From Frankiaceae bacterium (lineage in GTDB: Bacteria > Actinomycetota > Actinomycetes > JAFAQI01): a stretch of DNA of 6,089 nt. Location: assembly GCA_030840545.1 (NCBI GenBank), contig JAVEEH010000348.1, forward strand, positions 1-6,089. Direction: 5' to 3'. This document shows, one piece after another, positions 5,983 through 6,089 of the stretch. Below the pieces are notes generated by a model, which saw nothing but the letters and a program-made list of their open reading frames with translations, did not search any database and was not told where the DNA came from. The stretch's first letter is position 1. Each line of letters begins with the position of its first letter. The position numbers and the translations under genes were made by a program.

Positions 5983-6089
5983 ATGACGCGATGGGTGGAG
6001 TCGGTCGAGCGGATCATCCCGGCACCGCCTGAACGCATCTTCCAGCTCATCGCCGACCCGCGCCGCCACAAGGACATCGATGGGTCCGG
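5983..6089 (+). CDS. SRPBCC (polyketide cyclase/START-like) protein, N-terminal part only
   Basis: The first 35 codons of a gene cut by the window end. They begin MTRWVESVERIIPAPPERIF and continue with a helix and DPRRHKDIDGS. This matches the opening of actinobacterial SRPBCC proteins: a first strand, then APPExIF starting the first helix, then ADPxRHxxIDGS. These are small cytosolic proteins with a hydrophobic cavity that binds lipids or other hydrophobic ligands; the function of this one is unknown. It starts 9 bp after the dehydrogenase stop (TAG 5971-5973) without a clear Shine-Dalgarno; GGAGGG at 5954-5959 is too far away. Whether it belongs to the sugar pathway or is just carried in the operon cannot be said. 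No stop or frame break is seen in the visible part. Confidence 0.75.
   Translation, partial: MTRWVESVERIIPAPPERIFQLIADPRRHKDIDGS

Overview
The window is gene-dense, high-GC DNA. All seven genes are on the + strand, start codons are ATG or GTG (TTG is possible in one case), and there is almost no intergenic space. An LLM-family (luciferase-like, often F420-dependent) oxidoreductase next to a sugar ABC importer and a split transketolase fits a free-living actinobacterium. That placement is inferred from composition and gene families; no rRNA or other marker is present.

Layout: (1) 1-1329 is the 3' part of a sugar ABC transporter gene in which the second ATPase domain of an RbsA/XylG-type protein runs without a stop into an RbsC-type permease. 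(2) 1330-1372 is the only intergenic gap longer than 30 bp. It holds a ribosome binding site and a curious triple GCCAC/GTGGC/GCCAC arrangement. (3) 1373-2236 is an LLM-class flavin/F420 oxidoreductase. (4) 2239-3003 is a classical short-chain dehydrogenase (SDR). (5) 3004-3033 contains two nested mini reading frames that chain stop codons to start codons. (6) 3034-3864 and 3857-4843 are the two halves of a split thiamine-diphosphate transketolase. (7) 4831-5973 is a glycerol-dehydrogenase-like (GldA family) metal-dependent alcohol dehydrogenase. (8) 5983 to the window end is the start of a SRPBCC/polyketide-cyclase-like protein.

Spacing is 43, 2, 30, -8, -13 and 9 bp, and I saw no terminator or strand change, so this reads as one operon. 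The simplest reading is uptake of a sugar, polyol or related compound, one or two oxidoreduction steps (LLM enzyme, SDR), transfer of a two-carbon unit by the split transketolase, and oxidation or reduction of a small hydroxyketone or polyol by the GldA-like enzyme. No kinase or isomerase is seen in the window.

The most interesting point is the transketolase. Several histidines that normally contact the sugar donor or its phosphate appear to be replaced, while the thiamine-diphosphate and catalytic glutamate motifs are kept. This suggests an unusual, possibly non-phosphorylated, donor. The substrate cannot be named from the sequence, and the pathway may be undescribed.
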